Of a stretch of DNA of 64,000 bases, positions 9,906 to 18,942 are shown in pieces; position 1 is the first letter of the stretch, and each line of letters opens with the position of its first letter. This DNA comes from Deltaproteobacteria bacterium RIFCSPHIGHO2_01_FULL_43_49 (lineage in GTDB: Bacteria > UBA10199 > SPLOWO2-01-44-7), in assembly GCA_001798075.1 (NCBI GenBank), contig MGRG01000008.1:186001-250000 (forward strand), written 5' to 3'. The notes below the pieces were generated by a model, which was not told the origin of the DNA, did no database searches, and saw only the letters and a list, made by a program, of their open reading frames with translations. A program made the translations under genes and the position numbers.

Positions 9906-11302
9906 TATTTTTTTAAGGCAGCTTCAAAGCGTTTCAAAACTCTTTCTTTTCCTAAAATCGCCATGACCTCAAAGATTCCTGGACTAACGGTGGTGCCGGT
10001 GAGGGCCACGCGGCAAGGTTGGGCAAGCTCCACCATTTTTGAAATGCCTAGCTCCTTCATGATGGCATCAAAAGTGTCGTGAAGTATTTTTTCGTCCCAA
10101 CTTTTAAGAGAGAACAATTTATTCTGCAGTGCTTTGAGTCCCTTTTTCCCATTTTCATTCAGCCATTTTTGGGCGGCGGCTTCATCAAATAAAACTTCTT
10201 CCTTCAGATAAAATGCCGTAATTTGGGCCAGTTCTTTTAGCGTTTTTCCCCGCTCTCTTTCAGAATGGATGGCTTTGGCTGCATAGGCTTCGTCGGCTAT
10301 TTGAATTCCCAATTCTTCCAAATACGGTTTGGTCCATTTCATCAATTCTTTGTCGGAGAGTTTTTTCAAATGTTCGCTGTTTACCCAAGTGCATTTTTCG
10401 ATGTCAAAAACCGAGGGTGCTTTACCGACAACTTTCAGATCAAAATATTCAATCAATTCCTTTTTAGTGAAAATTTCTTGATCGCCGTGAGACCAGCCAA
10501 GCCTTGCCAGATAGTTCAACATCGCTTCCGGTAAAAACCCCATCGATTTATATTCAATCACGGAGACCGCACCATGGCGTTTGGAGAGTTTTTGTTTGTC
10601 GGGACCCAAAATCATCGGTAGGTGAGCAAACTGCGGGATAGGATATTCTAAGGCCTGGTAGAGTTGGATTTGCCGAGGTGTGTTGTTGAGATGATCATCC
10701 CCGCGAATGACATGAGTGATGTTCATCGTGACATCATCTACCACGACAGTGAAATTATAAGTCGGTGTTCCATCGGTTCGCAAAATAATCATGTCGTCTA
10801 GCTCTTCACGATTCACACTAATTTCACCGCGACAAATATCTTGGAAAACAACATTTCCTTTTTGTGGGGCTTTGAAGCGAATACAATATGGTTCGGAGTT
10901 CGAGGTTCGAGGTTCGAGGTCCTTATTCCGGCAGGTTCCTTCATATTTGGGCTTCTTGCCCGCGGCCAGCAGCGCTTTCCGCTTGGCATCTAACTCTTCC
11001 GGCGTACAATAGCATCGATAGGCTTTGTCTTCCTTGATGAGTTTTTCGACATGTTCTTTGTAAAGTTCAAGTCTTTCGAATTGATGAAACGGGCCCTCAT
11101 CCCATTCAAACCCTAACCACTCCATTCCTTTTAGAATCGAATCGGTATATTCCTGAGTGGAGCGTTCCCGATCGGTGTCTTCAATGCGCAAAATAAAAGT
11201 CCCTTTTGCGTGGCGGGCAAAAAGATAATTGAACAAAGCAGTGCGCGCTCCACCGATGTGGAGATGGCCGGTGGGAGATGGAGCAAAACGGACACGAATC
11301 AT
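9905..11302 (-). CDS. gltX: Glutamate--tRNA ligase
   Basis: MIRVRFAPSPTGHLHIGGARTALFNYLFAR; KLSKRHGAVSV; start set to internal ATG at 11302. Confidence 0.95.
   Translation of the reverse strand: MIRVRFAPSPTGHLHIGGARTALFNYLFARHAKGTFILRIEDTDRERSTQEYTDSILKGMEWLGFEWDEGPFHQFERLELYKEHVEKLIKEDKAYRCYCTPEELDAKRKALLAAGKKPKYEGTCRNKDLEPRTSNSEPYCIRFKAPQKGNVVFQDICRGEISVNREELDDMIILRTDGTPTYNFTVVVDDVTMNITHVIRGDDHLNNTPRQIQLYQALEYPIPQFAHLPMILGPDKQKLSKRHGAVSVIEYKSMGFLPEAMLNYLARLGWSHGDQEIFTKKELIEYFDLKVVGKAPSVFDIEKCTWVNSEHLKKLSDKELMKWTKPYLEELGIQIADEAYAAKAIHSERERGKTLKELAQITAFYLKEEVLFDEAAAQKWLNENGKKGLKALQNKLFSLKSWDEKILHDTFDAIMKELGISKMVELAQPCRVALTGTTVSPGIFEVMAILGKERVLKRFEAALKK
10891..10918. repeat. Heptanucleotide tandem repeat (GTTCGgA)(GTTCGAG)x3 inside gltX
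   Basis: gttcgga gttcgag gttcgag gttcgag read directly. Confidence 0.9.
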
Positions 11303-11399
11303 AAAAAGAAGTAGACCAATTTTGCACTTTTTGGCAAGTGAAGAAGGAGAATTTTGGATCTTGAAAAATCCATAAAGGGGTGTAATACTCTTTATTAAG

Positions 11400-11654
11400 A
11401 TGGCAAAAGTAAAGAGAAACAATTATTGGCAAAGAATCTCCATTGATCCGAATGTTTGTCATGGACAAGCCTGTGTCAAAGGTACGCGCATTCCTGTGCA
11501 CCAAATTGTCCATATGTTGGCCAATGATGATTCAGTCGAAGAGCTTCTCAGTGAATACCCCTCTCTCACAAAAGAAGATATTCTAACATGTCTGGACTAT
11601 GTCGCCTCCCTGGCCGAGGAAGAAGTTCATCCTTTTGAAACAGAAATTGGATGA
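11400..11654 (+). CDS. DUF433-family antitoxin-like protein
   Basis: RISIDPNVCHGQACVKGTRIPVHQIVHMLAND typical DUF433. Confidence 0.85.
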   Translation: MAKVKRNNYWQRISIDPNVCHGQACVKGTRIPVHQIVHMLANDDSVEELLSEYPSLTKEDILTCLDYVASLAEEEVHPFETEIG

Positions 11655-11998
11655 AAGTCTTTGTCGATGAAAATATCCCAAAAGTAACGGTGAGTGCTCT
11701 ACGGGAATTGGGGTATGATGTTAAGGATATTCGACAATCCCATCTGAAAGGCATTTCCGATCAGGAAATTTGGGAGTTATGCCAAAGAGAAGAAAGACTG
11801 CTTGTTACAACAGACTTGGGGTTTTCTCATTACCGCCATAAATCTCATTTCGGAATGTTGATTGTTCGTCTTAAACAACCGAATAAGGAAAAAATTCATT
11901 CACGGGTGTTACGCGAAATGAAACGGATGCAGCCAAAGGAGTGGCCGGGTTTGTTAGTTATTGCCCAAGATCGGTTTCAAAGGATTTGGAGGAGTTGA
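11651..11998 (+). CDS. DUF5615 PIN-like protein (putative toxin)
   Basis: MKVFVDENIPKVTVSALRELGYDV...LLVTTDLGFSHY; overlaps the DUF433 gene by 4 bp. Confidence 0.85.
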   Translation: MKVFVDENIPKVTVSALRELGYDVKDIRQSHLKGISDQEIWELCQREERLLVTTDLGFSHYRHKSHFGMLIVRLKQPNKEKIHSRVLREMKRMQPKEWPGLLVIAQDRFQRIWRS

Positions 11999-12985
11999 TT
12001 TTTCAATTTTTGTTCTCACTTTTTCGATCAAATGGTTGTCTTCTTCAGCCAAGCGGCGCTTGAGTATTGGCCAAGCGTTCTTTTTTTCTTGAAGCAGTTC
12101 CTCTGTGAATTTTCCGGAACAGATTTCATCGAGAATGGTTTTCATCGTCTGTTGTGTTTTTTCATCGATGACACGTGGGCCACGAGTCAAGTCGCCATAC
12201 AAGGCAGTATTGCTAATGCGCTTTCGCAATCCCTGGATTCCATGAGCATAAATGATATCAGCGAGTGCTCTGAGTTCTTTCAGGCAGCAATAATAAGCAA
12301 TTTCGGTATTGTAACCGGCCTCGACCAATGTTTCAAAACCAGCTTTGATCAGTGCATTGAGTCCACCGCACAACACAGCTTGCTCCGCAAAAAGATCGGT
12401 CTCGGTTTCCTCTTTGAACGTGCTTGGAAAAACATGCGTGTTTTTGCCACCAATCGCTCCGGCATAATCTTCAACCAATCGATAAGCTCGATCGGTTGCA
12501 TCTTGAGCAATCGCAGTGAGAATGGGAACAGGCTCATTACTCAAATAATGACGGCGCAAAGCATCTCCTTGAAGGGAAGGGGCTACCAGTAGGCAATCCA
12601 TGTCTGGCCTTGGCTGAATTTGTTTAAAATGGATATTAAAACCGTGGGCAAAAATTAGGCTAGAACCTTCTGGTAAATTAGGTTTTAAAAATTTTTCCCA
12701 AAATTCAGGTTGTTCGGAGTCGGGCAAAAGTAAAACGGCGATGTTCACTTCTTTGGCTGCCACTTTCGGATCGGTGATCACTTCCAATTTTTCTTGCTTG
12801 GCTTCAGCAATTCTTTTGCTTTCAGGTCTTAAATAAACCTGCACCTTCCAGCCACTATCCCTCGCATTGAGCGCCTGCGTTTTTCCCTGTGACCCAAATC
12901 CAAAAATGGTTACATTTTGACCAGTTGAACCCATTGTGATAGCCCGCTTAACATGGGTCTTGAGGTTTTGCAATTGCTCCCGCAA
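11954..12985 (-). CDS. Divergent ketol-acid reductoisomerase (IlvC) homologue
   Basis: GFGSQGKTQALNARDSG, FAHGFNI, TFKEETETDLFAEQAVLCGG, GPRVID motifs; TTG start at 12985 or ATG at 12934. Confidence 0.8.
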   Translation of the reverse strand: MREQLQNLKTHVKRAITMGSTGQNVTIFGFGSQGKTQALNARDSGWKVQVYLRPESKRIAEAKQEKLEVITDPKVAAKEVNIAVLLLPDSEQPEFWEKFLKPNLPEGSSLIFAHGFNIHFKQIQPRPDMDCLLVAPSLQGDALRRHYLSNEPVPILTAIAQDATDRAYRLVEDYAGAIGGKNTHVFPSTFKEETETDLFAEQAVLCGGLNALIKAGFETLVEAGYNTEIAYYCCLKELRALADIIYAHGIQGLRKRISNTALYGDLTRGPRVIDEKTQQTMKTILDEICSGKFTEELLQEKKNAWPILKRRLAEEDNHLIEKVRTKIEKSTPPNPLKPILGNN

Positions 12986-13063
12986 CCCGTCACTCCTTCG
13001 CTCAACTTAAATAAAATTGGCTAAAATGCTTGTAAAATCAGCTTGTTATAGATATTAAAATTA

Positions 13064-13129
13064 GCTAGCCCCACCACCTGTTTTTGAGCTAAAAGCCCAC
13101 TTTGTGGACTAAACAGGTGGTGGGGTAGC
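13064..13129. repeat. Long hairpin GCTAgCCCCACCACCTGTTT / AAACAGGTGGTGGGGTAGC with an inner hairpin
   Basis: Near-perfect inverted repeat read directly. Confidence 0.8.
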
Positions 13130-13168
13130 AACTTTTTTGAAAATCTGCCGAAAACTAAAGTAGAGCCT

Positions 13169-14671
13169 ATGACAACGAAAGTAACTACCGTAGACGCTTT
13201 CTTCGAAAAATATGATGACTACCATCGGAAGGCATATGGTTACACTGCCAGGTCCAAGGATAGATCCCAGCGTCTATTAAATGAAGTCTTGGATGATTTT
13301 TCTCGTCTCGATGGGTATGAAAAATATCAGGCTTTCAAACGACTTGAAAATAGACGGGACCTCAGAGCCCTCATTTTCCTAGGGCGAATTTTCAAAAGGG
13401 AACCGTTTTTCTCAGACATTAAAGGATCAGACTTCTTTGACATTGCCCCTCAAGTTATCGGTCGTTTGCAAGAAAGACTTATTAAAAAAGGTGGCGATGG
13501 TCTTTTTGATTTGGCGTTAAGATTTTATTATTTTTCAGAAGATCCAATGATGATGACCGCTACCGCCGTGGATCATAATCTATGGCAAGACAGATATATT
13601 TTAGCTGCTGCCATTTTCTATCTTAAAGATCTTAGCGAATACGGTGAACATTCATATGAAACGATTCGTAGCAATTTTTCTAAAATTTATAAAGAAACTG
13701 CAAATGCAGATGGCAAGAGCCCCCTATTTGATACTGATAATGATGGGTATTTTGATACAGCAGATGCCTTTCCCCTTAATGAACACTATCACACAGATAC
13801 CGATAGGGATGCTGTTCCTGATGAATTGGACTATTTCCCAATGGATCCCACACAATATCTGGGAGTGACAACACTTTATCAGATGGGTTTTAATTATTGG
13901 GGACACAAATATGGTCTTATAGAAAATGAAGATGGTTCCAGAACGCTATGGCTCAGAGTCTGTTTTGATTCCAAGAAAAAGGGACTCGATTTTGAGAAAT
14001 GGGAAAAAGAGGTCAATAGATTTCTCAATGAAAGAATTCCTGAAAGTGAAAAAATTCAGATTCGAGTAGAAGTTGCTACTCCATGGAATGCCCATTACAC
14101 AGTAAAGATAGAAAAAGGAACATTTCGGGAGAATTCAGAGCGCTGGTCTGTTGACATGTTTCATAATGATATTCCTGGTGCCACACATGAGATAATGCAT
14201 CTATTTGGACTTCCCGATCGTTATCATGAAATTGATGTTGGGCAAATACGTGATCACACTTTCACGCCAGGAAAAGATTTGTTAGTAGATAACAATGATT
14301 TAATGAGAAATCATGGTAAATCTTCCAAAATAGATTTGAGAGACATTCGTCTGCTCGCCGCAGAATCTGTGCTATGGCCAGAGCATTTTGCAAACGCGGT
14401 CAGAGGGTTCGGAGGTTATTGGTCTGCATGTGATTGGTTGCGGTGGACTGACAAAGAGGACAAGGAAGGTGAGATGACACAATGTGTTTTATCTAAAATC
14501 GATGAAGCTATAGGAGAGTTTCAAAGGACGCTCCATATTGCACCACCCGCTGCAAAGGTTCTTATAGAGGAAAAAATAACTCAAGCCAGACAAACCAAAG
14601 AAGATGAAGCCCTCAAAAAACCAGGGACCATCCTAGCCAAGTGGGCCTCTTATAGTCTTAAAGTAAAATAG
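13169..14671 (+). CDS. Putative zinc metallopeptidase with thrombospondin-3-like Ca-binding repeats, no evident signal peptide
   Basis: 500 aa; DTDNDGYFDTADAFPLN / DTDRDAVPDELDYFPMDP repeats; zincin motif HEIMHLFGLPD. Confidence 0.65.
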   Translation: MTTKVTTVDAFFEKYDDYHRKAYGYTARSKDRSQRLLNEVLDDFSRLDGYEKYQAFKRLENRRDLRALIFLGRIFKREPFFSDIKGSDFFDIAPQVIGRLQERLIKKGGDGLFDLALRFYYFSEDPMMMTATAVDHNLWQDRYILAAAIFYLKDLSEYGEHSYETIRSNFSKIYKETANADGKSPLFDTDNDGYFDTADAFPLNEHYHTDTDRDAVPDELDYFPMDPTQYLGVTTLYQMGFNYWGHKYGLIENEDGSRTLWLRVCFDSKKKGLDFEKWEKEVNRFLNERIPESEKIQIRVEVATPWNAHYTVKIEKGTFRENSERWSVDMFHNDIPGATHEIMHLFGLPDRYHEIDVGQIRDHTFTPGKDLLVDNNDLMRNHGKSSKIDLRDIRLLAAESVLWPEHFANAVRGFGGYWSACDWLRWTDKEDKEGEMTQCVLSKIDEAIGEFQRTLHIAPPAAKVLIEEKITQARQTKEDEALKKPGTILAKWASYSLKVK

Positions 14672-14719
14672 ATAAAATCAAGCAGCCCTTTTTGTCGGAG
14701 AGAATTCCAAAGGTAATTA

Positions 14720-14749
14720 TTGACAGACTATTTAAAAGACTATTATAAT
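14720..14749 (+). promoter_or_regulatory. Consensus promoter TTGACA-N18-TATAAT with perfect 16-bp palindrome GACTATTATAATAGTC over the -10
   Basis: Read directly; immediately upstream of ATG 14759. Confidence 0.75.
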
Positions 14750-14758
14750 AGTCTTGTT

Positions 14759-15112
14759 ATGGACACCTCTCTCAAGAACATCGATTTTGAACCGTTAACC
14801 GAGGTGAAGGCCAAGTTATCAGAAAAAGTTTCTACGGTCAGTCAGAAGAAGAGACTTTTAGCCATTACCTTAAATGGCAAGCCAACTGCTATTCTGATCT
14901 CTTATTCTGAATTTTTGAATTGGATTCAGGAAACACAACAACCCTACATTCCCCGTCGCTTGAGTTTAAAACAATGGGAAAAGGAGGCGAAACAGCGCAA
15001 AGCAGTAGCCTGTTTGATTAAAAATTTGTTTGATGTTTCTAAACTAAGCAGAAAAGGTCAAAAGCCTTACAAACGCAATGCCCTTAAAAAATTTAAAAAA
15101 ATTTCAGGATAG
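14759..15112 (+). CDS. Phd/YefM-type antitoxin
   Basis: MDTSLKNIDFEPLTEVKAKLSEKVSTVSQKKRLLAITLNGKPTAILISYSEFLNWI. Confidence 0.75.
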   Translation: MDTSLKNIDFEPLTEVKAKLSEKVSTVSQKKRLLAITLNGKPTAILISYSEFLNWIQETQQPYIPRRLSLKQWEKEAKQRKAVACLIKNLFDVSKLSRKGQKPYKRNALKKFKKISG

Positions 15113-15707
15113 ATTGGAAAAAGCCGCCAAGGAAAAAAGTCTTGCCAAACGTGGTGTGAAGATTGCTGCAGTTATTGCCGATGCTCTGCGTACAGTGGGC
15201 GAAGATCCTATTTTAGTCGGCGGGACTGCGGTCGAATTTTATACAGAAGGAGGGTATGCAACCCAAGATATTGATATGGTGACACCGGGTGGCCCAAGCT
15301 TGTTTGAGGTCATGATGAATCTTGGCTTTGAACGGCGCGGCAAAGATTTTATCCATGAAGAGCTTGAAATTTATATCGAGTTTCCAGGAGTCAGTCTAGG
15401 AGGAGAAAGACAAAGTGATCTTTTAGATGTTGATGGGACCCCTTTGCTGATTATTTCTATTGAAGATCTTATTGTTGACCGACTGTGTGCCTACAAATTT
15501 TGGAAATCAGGTATTGATGGTTTGGCCGCTTTGCTTTTGCTGGAATCAAGAAAGGTTGATGAAAAACGATTAAAAACTCAGGCAAAACGCGAAGAGGTGG
15601 AAGATGCCTTGGATTGGGTTGAAGCGGTCTATGAAAAAGTGGTGCGTGAAAAAATGAAAAAGGAAGAGGCCTCCCGCAAGCTTGAAAAATGGCTGCGGAA
15701 AAATTGA
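15078..15707 (+). CDS. Nucleotidyltransferase-fold protein (putative AbiEii/DUF6036-like toxin)
   Basis: [24 protein letters not shown] (GG...DxD), overlaps the antitoxin gene. Confidence 0.7.
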   Translation: MPLKNLKKFQDRLEKAAKEKSLAKRGVKIAAVIADALRTVGEDPILVGGTAVEFYTEGGYATQDIDMVTPGGPSLFEVMMNLGFERRGKDFIHEELEIYIEFPGVSLGGERQSDLLDVDGTPLLIISIEDLIVDRLCAYKFWKSGIDGLAALLLLESRKVDEKRLKTQAKREEVEDALDWVEAVYEKVVREKMKKEEASRKLEKWLRKN

Positions 15708-15748
15708 GTCATTTGACATCCTTTTCGCATCGCGATAAGGGTCCGGCC

Positions 15749-16102
15749 ATGCAACGTAGACTTTTAAAATCCAAAATCCATCGCGCGCGGGTGACCGATG
15801 CCAATGTTGATTATGAAGGTTCTATCACACTCGATGAATCTTTAATGAAAGCCGCTGATATTTTGCCGTGGGAGATGGTTCATGTTTGGGATGTCACGAA
15901 TGGCCAGCGCCTTGTCACTTATGCTATACCCGGAAAAGAGGGGAGTGGTGTGGTCTGCATCAATGGAGCCGCAGCTCATCAGGTCAACGTAGGCGATACA
16001 GTGATTATCGCAACCTTTGGGGAATATGGTGAAGGGGCTTGTAGAGGTCATGAACCCAAAAGAATTTTAGTTGATTCCAAAAACCAAATCTTAAATAATT
16101 AG
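15749..16102 (+). CDS. panD: Aspartate 1-decarboxylase
   Basis: [56 protein letters not shown] cleavage context. Confidence 0.95.
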   Translation: MQRRLLKSKIHRARVTDANVDYEGSITLDESLMKAADILPWEMVHVWDVTNGQRLVTYAIPGKEGSGVVCINGAAAHQVNVGDTVIIATFGEYGEGACRGHEPKRILVDSKNQILNN

Positions 16103-16108
16103 CCCGCA

Positions 16109-16666
16109 ATGGAAATCATTATCAAAGAGATCCCTGAAGAGGGGATGCAACTTCACTTAGATTCCAAAAAAGATGGTTGGTTTCGCCAAGCCCTCTCTGA
16201 TTCGCTATCCGATTTGTATAAAACTGGCGATAAAGGTGAGGGGGAGTTTGAGTTGCTTCGCATAGGGGTGAATGTCGATTGCAGCGGAGTTGTTGATTGT
16301 GATTGCCATCCCACTTGTTGCCGTTGTCTAAAAGTGTTTCCCTCCCACATGGAAGTTCCCATCCATTTAACGTTAGCACCTCTTTATGAAAGTGAGCGAC
16401 AACTGAAACTAGAACAAAAAGATGAAGTAGCTTTAGTCAAAGACGATTTGGAGTTTTCTTATTATGAAGGAGATGATTTTAATCTAGGAGGGATCATTCG
16501 AGAGCAGGTCATTTTGGCTCTCCCGCTGCAGACTCTTTGTAAAAAAAATTGTAAAGGGCTGTGCCAGCGTTGTGGCAAAGACTTAAACGAAGGGCCTTGT
16601 GATTGTAAACAAGAACAGGCTGATCCCCGCTGGCGCCCCCTAAAAGCCTTTAAGGCCAAGCGTTAA
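16109..16666 (+). CDS. yceD: YceD/DUF177 family protein
   Basis: C-terminal CKKNCKGLCQRCGKDLNEGPCDC...DPRWRPLKAFK. Confidence 0.9.
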   Translation: MEIIIKEIPEEGMQLHLDSKKDGWFRQALSDSLSDLYKTGDKGEGEFELLRIGVNVDCSGVVDCDCHPTCCRCLKVFPSHMEVPIHLTLAPLYESERQLKLEQKDEVALVKDDLEFSYYEGDDFNLGGIIREQVILALPLQTLCKKNCKGLCQRCGKDLNEGPCDCKQEQADPRWRPLKAFKAKR

Positions 16667-16684
16667 AATTTGTTTCATAGATTG

Positions 16685-16970
16685 CCAAACCGGCTACGGG
16701 GCAATTGCTTCCGCTCCCTCTATATTGTATCTAAGCTTGTTTCCGACTGGCTACCTGACTCCGAGGGGATGCAAGGGACGCTATCAAAATGGGGAGTTCC
16801 ACCCCCATTTTGCGCTCTCTCTCGCCCCGCCAATTATTCAATGGCCCCCGTAATGTGTGGCGGGGCTGCGAGAAGCCCTTGCACCCCCTCTCCGTCACGC
16901 CAGTCGGAAACAAGTTCTATTCAAAAAAATAAGGTAGATCACTCACGCAATTGCCATAACGCCGGTTTGG
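16685..16970. repeat. Cloverleaf-like nested palindrome C1
   Basis: Outer stems CCAAACCGGC/GCCGGTTTGG and GGCAATTGC/GCAATTGCC; core GGGACGCTATC[hp1]GCGCTCTCTCTC[hp2]GCGAGAAGCCC. Confidence 0.85.
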
Positions 16971-17091
16971 AACCCCGAACCTCCCACCCATTCTGATTTC
17001 TCCAAAATTCTGTGTGCTAAAAATATTGTGAAAGGGACGCAACTTTTTATACTTTGTGACGATAATAAGAATAGAGGATATAACGGGTATC

Positions 17092-18240
17092 ATGACATAT
17101 AGTGCCAAAATTGATGGTATTCTAGCGGGTGCTGAGGTTCAAGGCACAAGGTATGTTCTTTCCCTCTTGAAAGAATTAGAGTTGAGACCAGAAACTGTGA
17201 AAGGCGCCTTTTCTCAACTGGATGGGGCGCTCCGCTCGTTTACAGGTGTTACCCTCTCCCCACAGGATACGAAAGATCTTTATACATCCATTCAGAATTT
17301 GGGACCAAAAGAGAAAGAACTTCAAGATCGATACCCGAAATTCATGGCACATTTTAACCGATTCCGTGAGGAGCTGGAGTTTGCTGTTGTTGCCGACAAA
17401 GGTTTAGAACTGCGATGGGGAAGTATTCATTCTCAGCCTCCCCCATCCAATTATAACCAAGACCCTTCTCTGCTAAAAATGTTAAGGCGTTTTGGGGTTC
17501 GGGAAGATATTCGTCCAGAAAAAATTAGAGGCCATGTCCTTTCTTTCCATGATGCAGGCGGGACTGAACTGGTTGTTCTCTATTCGGATCAACATACCGC
17601 GGAAAACCAGAGAGATTTCAGTTTTGCCGTGATGGATTTTTGGATGCCCCACGGATTCAACTTTCTTGGAGTAGAAAACCTCTCGAGGGAAACTGGTGAA
17701 TGGGACAATTCGAAGGTCGGTCATGCTCCTGTAGCGACAAGGCCTTTGCTGGCACGATGTCCTGGGGACACTAAGGATGAAAAAAAGAAGCTGGTGGAAG
17801 CAATTACAGGCAGTAGCCCGTACAATGCCTATAGTTATGTTGCTTTGGAGTGTGTTTTTTCTGGGGCTCTGGCTACTTTTGGAATTGATGATACCTCACT
17901 TTCAAATAGGGTTGATCGAATGAGTCCACAAAGGGTAGTGCTTCCGGCTGGGGTATATAAGTTTTATGATGCTATAGTGGCAGTCCACATCGAACGAAGT
18001 CACGTCATGGTCAGGAATTTCTTGGAACTCATGCACGGCGCAAACGCTCAAGACAAAAAGTACAATAAAACACTCTTCTGGGTAGGGGGAATGCATGCCT
18101 CCGACATAAAAGAACACCTAAAAAATAATAGTATAAGCTATGTTGAAATTTTGGTACAAAGTGCGGACTTCAATCTACTTAATGATCTTCTAAAATTGGA
18201 ACCAGCTTACGGCCCTCCTTATTTACGGATTGTCAAATAA
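17092..18240 (+). CDS. Orphan hypothetical protein (~382 aa)
   Basis: Long ORF 17056-18240; start set to ATG 17092; no recognised domain. Confidence 0.6.
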   Translation: MTYSAKIDGILAGAEVQGTRYVLSLLKELELRPETVKGAFSQLDGALRSFTGVTLSPQDTKDLYTSIQNLGPKEKELQDRYPKFMAHFNRFREELEFAVVADKGLELRWGSIHSQPPPSNYNQDPSLLKMLRRFGVREDIRPEKIRGHVLSFHDAGGTELVVLYSDQHTAENQRDFSFAVMDFWMPHGFNFLGVENLSRETGEWDNSKVGHAPVATRPLLARCPGDTKDEKKKLVEAITGSSPYNAYSYVALECVFSGALATFGIDDTSLSNRVDRMSPQRVVLPAGVYKFYDAIVAVHIERSHVMVRNFLELMHGANAQDKKYNKTLFWVGGMHASDIKEHLKNNSISYVEILVQSADFNLLNDLLKLEPAYGPPYLRIVK

Positions 18241-18266
18241 TTGTATTCATCTTTAATAAGATATGT

Positions 18267-18295
18267 AATGGCGCCAGGCACTATTTGGCGCTTAC
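18267..18295. repeat. REP-like hairpin GTAAtGGCGCCA...TGGCGCTTAC
   Basis: Inverted repeat read directly. Confidence 0.5.
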
Positions 18296-18383
18296 TAAGA
18301 AGCTTGCTTAAGCTTCAACTTTTCCACCTTGAATTATCGAGACGCTTTACAAACGCCTATAGTTTGTATATACTTTATCTAAC

Positions 18384-18686
18384 ATGGATTTTTTGAAGCT
18401 GAGTGGTTTCGAGTGGGATGAAGGTAACTTAAAAAAGATTTTAGAGAGGATCGACCCCCATATTGTGGAGATGGCATTTTTAGGGGAACCATGGGTTGCT
18501 TTGAGTCAAAAGTTTTCTAAGGGAGAGCCGAGGTGGTTTTTGATCAATCAGGTAGAAAATAGGCATGTTTTTGTTGTTTTTACGATTCGAGGCAATAAAA
18601 TTAGAGTTGTTTCTGCAAGGCGTATGCATTCGAAGGAGGTGAAACATTATGAAAAAGAATTTAAGAAAAAAGAAAAAACAGACTGA
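18384..18686 (+). CDS. BrnT-like toxin
   Basis: 100 aa; GFEWDEGN...HVFVVFTIRGNKIRVVSARRM. Confidence 0.75.
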   Translation: MDFLKLSGFEWDEGNLKKILERIDPHIVEMAFLGEPWVALSQKFSKGEPRWFLINQVENRHVFVVFTIRGNKIRVVSARRMHSKEVKHYEKEFKKKEKTD

Positions 18687-18942
18687 ACAAGACATTCATG
18701 AATGGCTTGAAAAGACAGACCTTAGAGGCGTCAAAGCCAAGTTTCGGCGCCAAGTTTTTAAAAATGTCAAGCCGACGGATTGGGATGGACTCTACGACGA
18801 AATGCAGGAGAGCAGACCTATTAGTCTTCGCCTTCCTGTTTATTTTATCCACCGTTTGAAGCAAAGGGCTTTAGAAAAAGGAATCGCCTACCAGACACTT
18901 ATTCGCCTTTGGATCGGAGAGAAGTTGAAGAAAGCTGGCTAA
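18649..18942 (+). CDS. CopG/BrnA-like antitoxin
   Basis: 97 aa; SRPISLRLPVYFIHRLKQRALEKGIAYQTLIRLWIGEKL. Confidence 0.8.
   Translation: MKKNLRKKKKQTEQDIHEWLEKTDLRGVKAKFRRQVFKNVKPTDWDGLYDEMQESRPISLRLPVYFIHRLKQRALEKGIAYQTLIRLWIGEKLKKAG

Noticed and set aside
12032-12592. 186-aa + ORF opposite the KARI gene
   Set aside because: Antisense shadow; conserved KARI motifs are on the minus strand.
7937-18942. Prophage or integrative element hypothesis for the TA-rich stretch
   Set aside because: No integrase, transposase, structural phage genes or att-like direct repeats seen; housekeeping genes are interspersed.
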